Shown in pieces: positions 1-12,305 of a stretch of 64,000 nucleotides of DNA (its first letter is position 1; each line of letters begins with the position of its first letter). Source of the stretch: Neodontobutis hainanensis (lineage: Eukaryota > Chordata > Actinopteri > Gobiiformes > Odontobutidae); the NCBI GenBank assembly GCA_024349245.1, contig JALDNG010000090.1, forward strand, positions 716,501-780,500. Reading direction: 5' to 3'. The notes below the pieces were generated by a model that saw nothing but the letters and a program-made list of their open reading frames with translations, searched no databases and was not told the origin of the DNA. The position numbers and the translations under genes were made by a program.

Positions 1-812
1 CAAAGAGGCGATTCAGCAGATTTGTGGAGGCAGCCATGAGCTCATGAGGCTGAGTTTGGCAGTCAGGGGGGCAAGGGTGGCGGGTGACAGGTGTTGGGAT
101 GAATAAGTGATGATGGTGCTGTCAAGGTGGAGCCTATGCACAGCCTCCTGAGGCTGCTCCAAAGCACAGCACCTCACCACTGGGGGCGGCCATGTTAAGC
201 ACTGGCTGTTAATATTGATGGGAGGCAGCTGTCGGCGGCTCACAACAGCATCGTGCAGCCAACACTCTGTCTTCAAGTGCTGCAGGCTCGGGACATAACG
301 GTAGAATTCAGGGTTAGTTTGGGACTGTGGCTTCTAGCCCTTGTCACCTGGTTCATAACGGCAGAATATTTTTAATGCAGCTCCCAAACTCACTTTTATG
401 ACTGTCCAAAGTATGTCCACCTGTTCTATCTGCTTGGTAGGTGGCAGGATGTAAACTTTCAGCTTATTAGAACAGGGTTTTTGTGCAGTGACCATTACGT
501 TAAAACATTCTTCCAACAAAATATGCTGTAGCCAACTGTTTGAATAAACTTAGTTTGCATATGTTTGCCTGGCTTATAACACTGTAGTGTGGAACCATAA
601 AAACTGAAATATTTAACACATTTAATTTTGTTTTCCCCTTATCAATCGGCTGTAGATGTGGAAGAAATACAACTTTTGTCATTGATGAATTAGCTTGTTT
701 TCCTAAACTTTTTACTTTTCCTTGATAAGCATAATACGTGAACTGCTCAATTTTAAGAGAATTATTTTTTTTTCAGGATGTGGGAAACCCTTTCAAGCAG
801 TACATTATTAGC

Positions 813-814
<2 letters not shown>

Positions 815-875
<61 letters not shown>
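815..875. repeat. (TTA)n microsatellite
   Basis: About 61 bp of uninterrupted TTA repeats. In the + frame it reads as a poly-Tyr run, which makes a spurious 72-codon ORF (738-956). Confidence 0.95.
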
Positions 876-1180
876 CAATATCAACATTTGAGTTTAGAAA
901 ATAAACTGAGCATGATTAACTGCAAATATAGTGCTTCTGTCCCACAGGACGACTAGATTATTTTCCTCCTCTCAGTCATGACCAGTCAACCTCATTCATT
1001 TTGAGGCCTTAAAAACCCCAGATATTTAACATCTTTGTTGTTTATCTTAGTACATCTATAAAATGTAAAAATATTTACAGTATATTATTGTCAGAAATAT
1101 TATGTCTTACTTAGGTTTAATACAGGTAAATAGGGGCCTTAAAAGAAATACCAGACAAAAAAAATTTTCTTTGTAAATTT

Positions 1181-1603
1181 GGAAAAAAAGGTTTGAGTAA
1201 AAGCATCTGGACTTCTTTTTCAAGGTGAAGACGTTTCGTCTCTATTCCAAGAGACTTTGTCAATTCTGAGTTCAACTGGCACCTGAATAAAGCAGGATCA
1301 TTAACGACTCTGCATAAGTATGGCTCAGTGACACTTACCACCTTGCGCCTGTATGGGGCAATGTCACCAACGACTCTTCGGAGCCTTAACGACTTTCATA
1401 TGGAGTCACACCTCCCTTTCATGACCAACAACGCAACAACCTGGCCCATCAGGTTTGGTTTCAGGGGAAACTCCTCCCTTTAGAGATATAAGCTCAGCTC
1501 TCTCACCAGTTGAACTCAGAATTGACAAAGTCTCTTGGAATAGAGACAAAATGTCTTCACCTTGAAAACGAAGTCCAGATGCTTTTACTCAAATCTTTTT
1601 TTC
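1181..1603. repeat. 99-bp inverted repeat with 225-bp spacer
   Basis: Positions 1181-1279 are nearly the reverse complement of 1505-1603, with about five differences. Matching landmarks are GTAAAAGCATCTGGACTTC and CAGTTGAACTCAGAATTGAC. The right arm and the spacer before it look like the tail of a common fish repeat, with its 'tctctcaccag...ttgaactcagaattgacaaag' type end. The left arm is an inverted copy of that end. Either a foldback-type element or two head-to-head insertions could produce this. Confidence 0.85.
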
Positions 1604-3391
1604 AAGATGCCCTGGATGACTGAGAACCTCCACAGACATTTGTAAATTTTGTTTTTGTATAGACTGGATTGGGCTTTGTTCTCCAAGCCCTGGATGAAAT
1701 ACAAGTGATCAGTAGTTTTACCTTAATGTTTATTCTAAAACAAAATTTCCTGTTTACCTTGTTTTAAGTCTGTGATCTGTGAACTGTCCAATTGCTTTTC
1801 TTCAATCCTGTCACACCGTGTCAGTGATGGCCAAACTTACACAAATCAGTCATAACATAAAGATAAGTGATTTTTTTTCCAAACCAGCACTGTGGGGTCA
1901 TGCTTGAACTTTGTGATGAAGGGACCCCAATGAATTGGCTAGTTTGTCCTGTTAACTATGCTGCTGTTGGGGGTGAGCCGTGGGGTTGAGACCGGGAAGG
2001 CAAAGACAAACGGAGGTAGCGGAGCTTTAATGATGCCAGGCAAACTTTAAGTAATGACTAGCCTGGCATTATGATGCTCTGTCAACATTAAAGTAAACCA
2101 AAGGTGGCAAGACACACCTAATACATATTCATGGTTGATGTTATTTAAATGAAAAATGAACCACATCATAATGAATCCTGACAAACATGGAAAGAACTAG
2201 GTTTGGCAATTAAGGAAGTTTGTTATTTAGCAAAAGGCTCCTCCTGGTGCCTCAGCTGAGCTGCAGGAGCCAAGAGGCGCACTCTGTCCCTGGGTAGTTG
2301 TAAGAAAAGGAGAAGCTTGGAAGGTAATTGCACAAAAAGGAGGAGTGTGGTCTAAATAATGCATTTTTCACTTTGATAATTAATAGCCAAATGCAGATTC
2401 AGTGTGTCCATAAAGTTCCCCAAGGGCGCCAGAAGAGACACATTGAGAAAATGCTAATGTGTGTAGCATCACCAAAGCACAGCCACACTGGAGTTAGCGC
2501 TGCAGTTCTCCCACGAGCCTGTGACACAGACCCATTTTTACAGCGTATTCTTGACTGAATTGTCTATTAGTCATTGCTCGGCCTCACAGTTTGTGCTGAT
2601 GAAAAGGCTGGGCTCAAGGTAATTAACACTGCGCTAAGGAGGCTGTCCAAACACAACGATAATATGAGAGTCATACTGTGCTTTTCTTGGTCTAACCTTC
2701 CTATTGGTGGACGATTGTAAGTTATATGTGGCCACTGACTGGACTAAAGTAGATTAGATGAGGAGAATGATGTGGAGCACTTCTGGATACCTCTCGTCAG
2801 TGATATTTGGTAAAACATAGTTTGAGTAGAGTTTAAGAGGTGTGTACAAAACACTGAGAAGCAAATCTTTATAAAGAAATGTTATTTATATAATTTTCTA
2901 CCTTTTCTACATGTCTTTAAATGTATGCGTTTTGGTAGACCTAACTTTTAATGCAGCCATCCTCATACAAATGAATAGACAGTACAGTACTGTGCAGAAA
3001 TGAAGCTACATCTTAGCAAGTGTCTTTTCATTCATTTATTTGTCTACATCAGGTTAAAAAAAATAATGGCAATGCTTTCCACCAGTGCTGATGATATTGA
3101 TTTGGCATGACATATATAGTAATCTTGCAAAAAATACTATACACTGTTTTTATAGTAAAAGGGAGTGTTGTTCTTGTGCACTTTCATGTTTGGCAAAACC
3201 AAAATCTTAAATTGGAAAACACCAAAGAGGTGGTCTCAATCTAGGGTCTGACTGAGCCAAGGTCTGGTTTGTCGTGCTCAGTGTAGGAAGTCACAGACCA
3301 TTAAGGACAAGTAAGTAAGTTTCTAATGAGCGGAAATGCGTTTTTAAACATGTCTTAAACAGTGAAGTTTCTGCTGTTTGTAATAATCTTC

Positions 3392-3429
<38 letters not shown>
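3392..3429. repeat. (AAT)n microsatellite
   Basis: Thirty-eight bases of uninterrupted AAT repeats between TCTTC and GCTGTC. Confidence 0.95.
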
Positions 3430-3829
3430 GCTGTCACTATTCTAGTCTGATTATTCCATTTCTTCATTCAAAAAAGTCTGAATTACATGTACTCTACTTT
3501 AGAATAACTGGTTATCAATCATTGTTTTCCACTGACAACCAATCAATAAAGACATACAGAAAGCAAACACTAGGATCACTGTTTTTAAATGTTTTTGGAC
3601 AATATGATTAATAAGTAGCTCATAAGACAGTAGCACATACAATCCCTCTAAAGCTGAACTACACAGAGGTTCAGTATATGCAAAAGCACTTCGCTCTTTG
3701 GACAGTTGTCATTAATGAGGCTTGTGAGCATCTCTCACATTATCTTAACCTTCCCACCTACTGTTCCGCGCACGTCGACACTCGAGTCACAAGCCCGCAG
3801 CCACATCCAGGGCACTTGGTCTACACTCA

Positions 3830-3883
3830 GCCCAAGGCTGAGACCCCGTTAGCCCAGGGCTTACACGTCTCTTAGCCCTGGGC
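3830..3883. promoter_or_regulatory. three TFAP2-like palindromic sites
   Basis: GCCCAAGGC (3830-3838), GCCCAGGGC (3852-3860) and GCCCTGGGC (3875-3883) all fit the TFAP2 consensus GCCNNNGGC. Their starts are 22 and 23 bp apart, close to two helical turns. They lie in a GC-rich, CpG-bearing patch (3760-3900) inside AT-rich intron. Binding is inferred from motif match only. The second and third sites also form an 11-bp inverted repeat with each other. Confidence 0.35.
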
Positions 3884-4868
3884 TTAGCGCCGCCTCACAC
3901 ATTCTGATGCACTGTAGACCCCCTCCTCTTCAACAGTCTCCTCAAGCCACCGCTGCACACACACCTGAGTTTTAACAATTACTAAGTAAGTGGGGAAAGG
4001 AGCTAGAACACATGCACAGTATTGTCCTCTTGACTGCAGCGCAAGGACAATTTAAACAAGACCATAATAATGGTTTTAGACTGGCCTTGTGTCAATGCAG
4101 TTCTTATTGTACTTTAATTTTGAATTTAGTTTTATATACACAACATACATTCATTTCTTTTGCCTTTCGTGGTTCACCTTGAAACTGCTCGCTTTTTTCG
4201 TCATCTTATACCTGTCAAAGCAGGCAATTTTATAAATAATATGTCCTAATAATACAGAGGTATCCAGCTGTTAGCATGTAATTGATTTTGATCTTGCTGA
4301 AACAAGTTTATTTGTATGCGTTAATATAATTTTCTAAATAGAAATATGGTTATAAATTGTGCATGACCAAAGCTTTCTGATGGATAATGGATTGCATATG
4401 TGGCCTACCAAAGGTGTGAATGTGTGTGAATGGGGTAAATGGAAGTGCTTTGGGCCACATTGAAATACATTTAACTAATCTAAAAGGACAATAATTGTCA
4501 TGTTTGATTATCAATGAACATTTTTAATAGCTCCTCTAAGGGACATACAAGAATCACATTACATTTGTGTTGCATGATTTTGTTTAAAAGCCTTCAGTAG
4601 CTTTTGCATAAATTGGAACCCCAACATAAATGCCATCTAGCCAGGGGACAAGCTTGACAGAAGCTAAACTATCAGCAATGCAATAGTGCAACAGTGCCAT
4701 TACAAAAAAAACACAATTAAATTGTGACTCTGGAACTTAACAAAGCTTTTTGACTATGTGTCTCATTCACAAAAATGTATAGATACTATTCCTCTGCAGC
4801 AAATTGGTAAATATAGTATCTGAATAAATGAGACATATGCTGAGGCTCTTCCTGTTTGAGCTCATCTA

Positions 4869-5035
4869 TGGTCCACTAGAGGTTCATGCTTGAATCGAAC
4901 TGTACCAGAGTTCACTTGGAAGCGCTCCAAGACTTCTGTTTTGAAGGGGTCTTGGCGAGCATTTTTGTTGCGCGCTGAGGTCCGTCTGGAGCATTCACAA
5001 TTATCCAAGAATGTTCAGCCACATAGTGGTCCTTG
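4869..5035. mobile_element. hAT-like miniature element, fragment
   Basis: Contains GAATCGAACTGTACCAGAG followed by TTCACTTGGAAGCG and GGTCCGTCTGGAGCATTCAC. These are the kind of motif seen in the fuller copy at 16027-16895 (TTGGTTCGTTTCCAAGTGAACC) and in the copy at 46000-46380. The ends are eroded and no terminal repeats or target duplication can be defined. Confidence 0.45.
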
Positions 5036-5686
5036 TACCAAAAATACCTCAATAGATTTTTATGTATTGTCATTCTTTCATTGTGTTATTTAGCATTATT
5101 GCTTATTATGCTTAAAGGCTTTATTTAGATCATTAGATAGAGGTCATACCAAAAAAATCATATTTTTGCTCTTATATAAAACTCTGCGTACGGCCTTCTC
5201 ATCACAAATAATATTAAATAGGAGTGTTTATTTTAATTGCAGATCTGGCTAAGTTTAAAACTTTTAAAGTAGCATTTATCCACTGTGCCTTGAACATCTA
5301 GATCCAATCCAAAGTATATTTATTATAATATTTGATGTCATTATGTATGTAATCGCTGAACTAAATTTACATCTAGTCGTGCAATATTTAACATCAGTCT
5401 AAAGTGCTTGTTCATAGTCACTATAGCATAACCTTAATATTTTGGCCTTGTGTGCAGTCGGTAAGCATTTCTGCTGGCCTTTAATCCCTCCCCAGTGTGT
5501 ACCTGAATTTGCAGCACCATAACCATAACGCTGCTCCTCGTCTGTTTAATTAATTCCTCCATACCGCTGTAAATCTTTTGGGCTCAGAGCAGCTGTTGGC
5601 CCCTTGAATCACCAACACCTTTTACCCTGTTAGCTGCAGTATACGCCGTGCATTCGAACAAGCGTTGTGCCCGGCTAATAGAGCGC

Positions 5687-5704
5687 CAGCTGCACCTGCA
5701 CCTG
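5687..5704. promoter_or_regulatory. three abutting E-boxes
   Basis: CAGCTG, CACCTG and CACCTG follow one another with no spacer bases. They sit in a 5450-5760 patch of more balanced base composition that also has TTTAATTAATT and a further CAGCTG (about 5590). Factors of the bHLH or ZEB/Snail type recognise such sites. That this is an intronic enhancer is inference. Confidence 0.35.
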
Positions 5705-6345
5705 TGATACTGAATCAACTCCCCTTCAAACACATGGAGTCAGAGCACAAACATTACCCTGCGAAACATTACTCACTGCTCTAAAAGTTACTTATAAAAT
5801 CATTTGCAGAAGTTTCAACAGAAGGAGATTGCTCTGTGACTAGAGTTAGCATTTGTCTGTGTGAGCAGAATGCACAAGCAGTGATTGAGATCGACTTCTC
5901 AATCGCAGCAGTGAGGGATTTTCCTCCGGATTTCCAAGCAGCACTTTCTTGGAGGTAACATAATGGTGCCTCTCCACAATGTGATACTGAAGAGGGACGA
6001 TAACCAGTTTAAAAGTATATGGGAGTTTTAGGTCAATTTCCCTTAAGGCACATTTCAATTCTATTTGATCCACAATTCTGATCTCACGGTTCTATTTTGT
6101 CACAATTTTTAAATTCTACATGCGTTGACATACAATTGAATTTGTTTATAAGGTAAGGCATTTTGAATAAGTGGAAAAATAAATAACTTAAAATCCCTCA
6201 ATAAATTTGCCTCTGATGAATTTAGACCCGGTGAATTACTTTGTTTTCAATAATTAGTTCTTAGAAAGATGATCACATGACATGTATTTTTCCGACAAGG
6301 GCCTCAAACATGTAAACACTTAGCTTAAGATGGGTCTGACTGCAT

Positions 6346-6386
6346 TGTGTCTCTCCTGCTGTGTGTCTCTCAGCAGGAGAGACACA
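6346..6386. repeat. 15-bp perfect hairpin
   Basis: TGTGTCTCTCCTGCT (6346-6360) pairs perfectly with AGCAGGAGAGACACA (6372-6386) across an 11-nt loop. No promoter or longer stem is visible, so it is too short for a typical microRNA precursor. Confidence 0.85.
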
Positions 6387-9300
6387 CAGTGAGCGAGTCA
6401 AGTGGTATAATTTATGCTGCCACGCCTCTGATTTGAACGAGGAAGAAACTTCCTAAATATCAACATCCACATTCTCACTACCATTCTAGAAACTATTTGC
6501 AACAACTTATTTAAAGCGAGTTTGAAACATAAATTGCAATTTAATTAACATCTCAACCGACTGGAAACGTCACATATGTTAATTATTTGTCAACCGGCTC
6601 ACGGTTAATTGTTACATCCCATCTTATCTGTGTCGATTTCCAAAAGTCTCTTTGGCCCTTTACCCTGCAACAGAATGTAGTCATTTTCAAACTAGAACAG
6701 GCTCCACGGCCTTTTCCAAAGGCTCCAGTCCAATATAGTGTTTCTTGAAAATTGCAGTATAGTGGAGAATATGGTAAAACACAGTAAAAGTTATGTATTA
6801 GCCTCATGGCTATCAGTGTACTAAATTACTAAATCTGATCCAAAAAATACATCCCAAAACTGTCATCAAGTATCAAGTCTATGTCAAGTCTTTTGGGAAA
6901 TGGTCCAATTTAGTATGTTTGTTCAAAGGTCCATTTATCCACAAAATCACAATTTGTTCAATGAATTTTGACTGCACTTAAAATATTTATTTAAAACTGT
7001 ATTTATGCACTTAAAATACAATAACATTTTGGTCTATATCTCCACAAACCAGCCATTAGACTGGTGTAACAGAACAAAACCCATTATAGACAATACAGTA
7101 AATATTTGGACCTGGCATTTTTGGGTCAAGCATCTTAATAATACTGAGTACAGTTGAAGGCATTCCGCTAATGACCGGTCTGAAGCATGTACACCGTCTG
7201 ACACGTTTTGACAGCAGTGTGCTTTAAGCCTGCCTTTTGTGTTTACTTCCCTGTCAGTCTCTTGGCTGAATGTCTCACCGAGACTATGATTGATGTGCGC
7301 GGAAGTTTGTGCAAAGTTTGGCCATGGGGCAAGAAAGAATTGATTCACGTCAGAAGAAAGAGCAAGGTTTTTATAAAAAAACATGCAGTACTATGGAAAG
7401 ATTGCAATGCAGCTGCACATACAGGCAATGTCCACACAGATCTTTTAAAATGCATCATGTAAATAAATAAATAAATCATTTGCCACAGTTCATCAAAGAG
7501 TGGGTGCAGAGCTCCTGCTATCGGACAGATACACTGGGATGATTCTAGAAAAGAAGTCCACCTTAATAGATGGTAGAGACATATCCAAAATATAAATAAA
7601 AAAAGTGTCCACATTAAGCAAATGTGGACAGCAAATTAGCATTCGTCTTTCAAAAATGCTGATGCTGTAATTAATGTACTTTAATGTGTTTACAATAATG
7701 AGATCTATTCATTTAACCACTACAAACATGATGCAGGGCTCCCACACATCCTGAAAAATTCAGTCAAAAAATACCCTGCTTATTTTTTTAAATGTTACAG
7801 CTCCTGGAAAACAAGTATTTGAGCCACTCACATTCTTGCTTTAAAATTTATCTCTGTAAACTTCAGTATTTTGTTTGAAACTTACTTTGTCAGAAGACAA
7901 ACAATGCACCCCGACAAATGTACTCTTTTAAATCAATGGCAATTTGAAGTTTGAGTCTTGATATCCTGATAAATTTACCATATGGACCCTTTCTCTCAGC
8001 AAAGCACAATCCAAACCCAACTGTCTTTCATTGTTTTTGAAAGTAACTTTTTTTGACCATATACACCGCTGACGTTCTTTAACTCGCATGGGTCTGCAGT
8101 CTCAGATGTATCCATACAAAAACAAGAAAAAATATTTGTGGACATAGTTTGAGTCTAAGTTTTACTAAAATAAACTTTTCTACACTTATTTCTACCTGTT
8201 CTAACTACACCTATCAAAAGAACAGACCTTGGATGGCTCTCTTTGTGGCTCTTCCTGAGGTTTTGTTCTTGGCTGGAAGCTGTTCCTCACCATGTGCTGT
8301 AAAGCCCTTTGAGGCACCACTTGTCTTTACTAATTCAGTTAAAATTAAAACTCCTACCAGAGTGGACACACTAAATTTGTTTCAACATTTAACAAATCCT
8401 AATAGGGCATTTGACTCATTGGTCAATTTCCTTTCCATGCCACACATTTTAAGTCATTTGATTGTCTCTAGCATCTATTGAAGTGGACTTCTTTCCTAGA
8501 ATCATCCCTGTTTATCTGTCAGATAGTAGCAGGAGTTCTGTCCAAAACCAGCTCCATCCTCAGCAATTTCAACCACCCACGCGATGAACTGTGGCAAATG
8601 ATGTACTTATTCAGCCACAAATACATTTGATATTATCTTGTTTGTTTGGTTCATGTGGCAGAATTCACACTTAACCAGTAGAATTACAAAAACAGCTCCA
8701 CCAGAGTATAACTGTACCAAACACATCCTAAAATGTATTAGTCCAGAAATTCACATGAAAACTCAGGAAAGATTGTCTATTTAAAAAAATTTATGGTCAG
8801 AACCAACATGTCTGCACTAGCGTAAAGCGATCATTTACACTTTACAACTCTATTTTAAAACTCCATGAGTGTGCACGCATTTCCATGATTTTGATATAAC
8901 CTCTAAATTTTTATATTTTTGAACTAATGAGGCCGAGTAGTCAGTTACAAATGACTGTAGTCCCCAAGTGGTTCTTATAAAAGCACACTGGTGGGAAAGC
9001 AAAGTTACTAACCCTCATAGATTTAACATAATAAAGTCAAGTGCGGTCTCCAGGGGGGAAGTGCAGAGACTGGCCTGTTTTTGAGGTAAACACTGCAGAC
9101 ACTGGGAGAGCCTTCACAACATATCTCAAAAGCACTTTAGCACTTTGAGAGTCACTGAGTGGGAGTGTTTGAAAATGTCTAGTACTACACCTTTCAATCT
9201 TGTTATATACCGTACCAAGTGGCAGCCTTGAATGTTCCAGAGTTGATTACAATAAATAATCCCACTTCTGCCTTCGTACAGCCTTTAAAAGCTACAGCAT

Positions 9301-9885
9301 AGCAGGAGTTTTTCTCTGAAAATCTGTTTATACTTGAAAGGCCATTTCTCTTAGGGTTCTTTTGTCAGAGCCTTTGATGCAATCCCATCTCCTTAAAAGA
9401 TTTTGGAGTTTAAGATCTTAGACGAGATGTTGTCGGAAATTTTGTCTCTTGTCAGCGTTTTGTTGTCGGCTTTGTGAAGTACAAGAAATCATTTGAAAGG
9501 GTGATATTGTGATGGAAGGTCAGTTGGCAGCATGCTGCGCCAAATAGCAGTGTGGTGGCACCAACCCTGACTGTTTCGCAGGAGAGCATTAAACTCATAC
9601 GCAATCTGCTGTACCAGCCTTGGACACAAAAAAGAAGGTGCACTAATTGATACTCGAGTTTCTGACACTGGAGACCCAGAATTAGCATCTCAAAACTGTA
9701 ATGTCCTTGGCTTGTCTGCATTTAATGAATGGACACTCTACTATATCCAAGAATAAAAGAAGGAAGGCAAAGAAAAGAGCACCAAAGTATAAAAATATGA
9801 GCACTTAAAGACTTCAAGTTGGCATAGGTTATAATTTTTACAGAGTATATTTCTAGAGTAGTAGTATATGTCAGTTCTGTATAAT

Positions 9886-9910
9886 AGTATAGTATAGTAT
9901 AGTATAGTAT
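9886..9910. repeat. (AGTAT)5 microsatellite
   Basis: Five exact AGTAT units after TATAAT. Confidence 0.9.
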
Positions 9911-12199
9911 AAGACAGTTTTGTACCACAGCCCAAATTTTGAGGTAATTTACAAACTCAAGTGAACAAACGTAACCTAAATGAACTTGATTCATTTTGTA
10001 GAAAAAACAGTAGTTACAAACATTCAGCAGTGACGGTCTGCGCACAAATGTTACTAATTTCAGATTATTCCCAGTGCACCTGTGATACATTTTAACCATA
10101 GATAGTAAATAAAAAGATTTTAACACATTCTGATAAATGGTGTTTGTTTGTCAAGAGGTAACAAAAGTAACACCTCCACAACAAAATTTTACATAATTAA
10201 TGACAGATTCCTCTAAACAGGCATATAAAACAGGTTTTATATTTTTCACCTTTATTATCTGTCAGAAAAAACACAATTAGTAGAGCACACTGTTCCTTTT
10301 TCCATCAACAGTGTGGGTCCCAAATTAAGTGTACCATACTGTACTGACACCACAGCTTTAAAAAAAAAGGGGGGTTGAATGAGAATGTTGCTGTTATCAG
10401 TGCAGTCTTTTGATTTGACAATAGGATGGGTATTTCCAAAAGAATAATTGGAAGATAAATACAAAATGGCAACAAGAAGATAAAGCCAAACTAAACCATA
10501 ATCATCAATAAACAGCTTCTTCTTCTTGAAATAAAAAAATACTGCAATCTATGTTATTGCACAGAAGAAGACTTGTGACCTATAAAAGAAAATCCCTTTT
10601 TAAGAGAAGAGAGGGACAGAATCTTGTTTTTCGATTGTTTACTGCAGCGTTAGTAATGGAAAAAGTTGTTTTTGCAAGCTCTTACCATATTGCAGATATT
10701 AAGTAAGTCAGTGTAAATGTCATGGATGGCCCATTGACAACAGTAGTGCACCTTGGAACAGAAAAAGGCTCAAATATGAAGTGTTTTAAACAAAGATTGT
10801 TCAGGCAATGTAATGTGAATGAGCTGTCAGTCAGAGGCACCATGTTTTGGAATGTGGAGACAGCTTGTTCTTAATAAAAGCCCAAACTGCATTAGGCCAA
10901 CATAACATTTTCTCAATTTTTTCATCTCTTCTATTTGGCCTAAACCTCCTCGAAGCGCTTGTTACAGTGGGCCGCATAGCTCAATCTAATTTAATTTGAA
11001 GTGCTATATATTCTCTGCGCCTCTACACCTCCCACATAAAAACACGCGTTTTCTCCAGGGTCCGACTCGAGCTGTGGATGCACTCCACACTCATCCATCA
11101 CACGGCGCGCAAACAGGCTAAACACTCCAGACTAGTCATTAGAATAGGTTTGATTCCTCTTTGTGCGAACCCCAAGTGGATAAAGTCTAACTATTATCTG
11201 TTGGCAATAAGATTCCCCTTCAAATAAAGTTCTTCCATTGTTTCGCTTTAGAGATAATTGTAGCCCACTTAGTTCTTGTTGTATGCTTTATTTTCTGCCC
11301 AAAAAGCTGATCGTAGAAAGACAAAAGCGGGTAGATTTTGATTTGCAAAGTAGCATCTGTGAAGCTGTCTCAAAGTGCAGTTGAAATATCAGAAGTCAGT
11401 GCGGCTCCCACTCACCGCACTGTGTTTAGTCAAAGAGCAAGCCTACACACTATCACAGCTTGTCTTCTAATACTGTGATGTCTGTTCAAATGAAACATTG
11501 TATTGCAATATTACATTTTTATTAATTTTTTATTTTTTTGTGTGTGTTTGGGTTCAGAAGTACTAAACACAAAATTCTCCAGCACACTTTATTGTCATTG
11601 TCCTAGCTGCTCAAAGTCAATCAATCAAACTGCTACAAAGCTTGATTACAGGGTTAGCACGCTAACTTTGGGGTTAACCAGAGGTACTTAATGTCACAAA
11701 GCTGGGTTTCTGTCGATTGAAGTAAATCTCTATGGAAACTGAACTGCTGAGTGAAAAAAAGCAAAAACTGTCCGTAGAGGCTGAAAGTTGATTTTTGAAG
11801 TGAGAAATTACAAATCAAGCAAGCATTGACATTTTTAATGCCTTGTTGTTTCCATCTACATTTCTGAACGAGACTTCTAGTCTGTAACTTTTTTCTTAAC
11901 AAATAAAAAGGTATGTTTTTTTTTAAAATAAAAACAATAAATACACGGCTCTTTAAATGGGAGACTTTTATTATTTGTGTCATTTGCTGAGGCATTGACT
12001 GATCTCACTCTTGTCCATCCATGCAGTGTAACAGTCTGACACCAGTGACTTACACTTGAATAGGCCCTGACAAAGACTGTAAATGCTGTTGTATCAGATC
12101 CTTTAGCTTCTTTTGAGATCATCAAGCAATCAATGTATCTGTGGTGTTGATTTTCAATTCTCTATCATCTCCTAACATCTGACCTTTGCCTCTTCTTAG

Positions 12200-12305
12200 A
12201 CCTGCCTATTGTCAACCTCACAGTGGAGCCGCAGCCCATTCTGGAGGGAAACCTGGTCCGATTCCACTGCGGCGCTAAGGCCAACCCACCGGTCATCTAC
12301 TACAG
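12200..12305 (+). CDS. kirrel3: kirrel3 exon: N-terminal half of Ig3
   Basis: The 106-nt exon follows a TCTTCTTAG acceptor and is closed by a GTCGGT donor. It starts with two bases of a split codon and ends with AG, which with the A of the next exon makes Arg. It encodes LPIVNLTVEPQPILEGN, then RFHC, then AKANPPVIYYR. This is the A-C strand region of the third Ig domain, with the first disulfide Cys in FHC. The NLT triplet is an N-glycosylation sequon. It is the first coding exon of the gene in the window, and the exon that completes its first codon was not found in the 12.2 kb upstream. Confidence 0.93.

Larger units (their letters stand above)
1..12199 (+). other. kirrel3 intron sequence upstream of the Ig3 exon
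   Basis: No exon for Ig1, Ig2 or the signal peptide was found here; none of the open frames resembles those domains. It holds a 99-bp inverted repeat (1181-1603), microsatellites (815, 3392, 9886), a SINE-like scrap around 4415-4475, a hAT-like fragment near 4869-5035, a 15-bp hairpin (6346-6386) and two clusters of regulatory-looking motifs (3830-3883, 5687-5704). A GC-rich patch at 1-290 and a short AAAGCCCTTTGAGG repeat scrap near 8299 are unexplained. The rest is AT-rich unique sequence in which I recognise nothing. Confidence 0.75.

Noticed and set aside
738..956. 72-codon ORF with a poly-tyrosine run
   Set aside because: It is the translation of the (TTA)n microsatellite.
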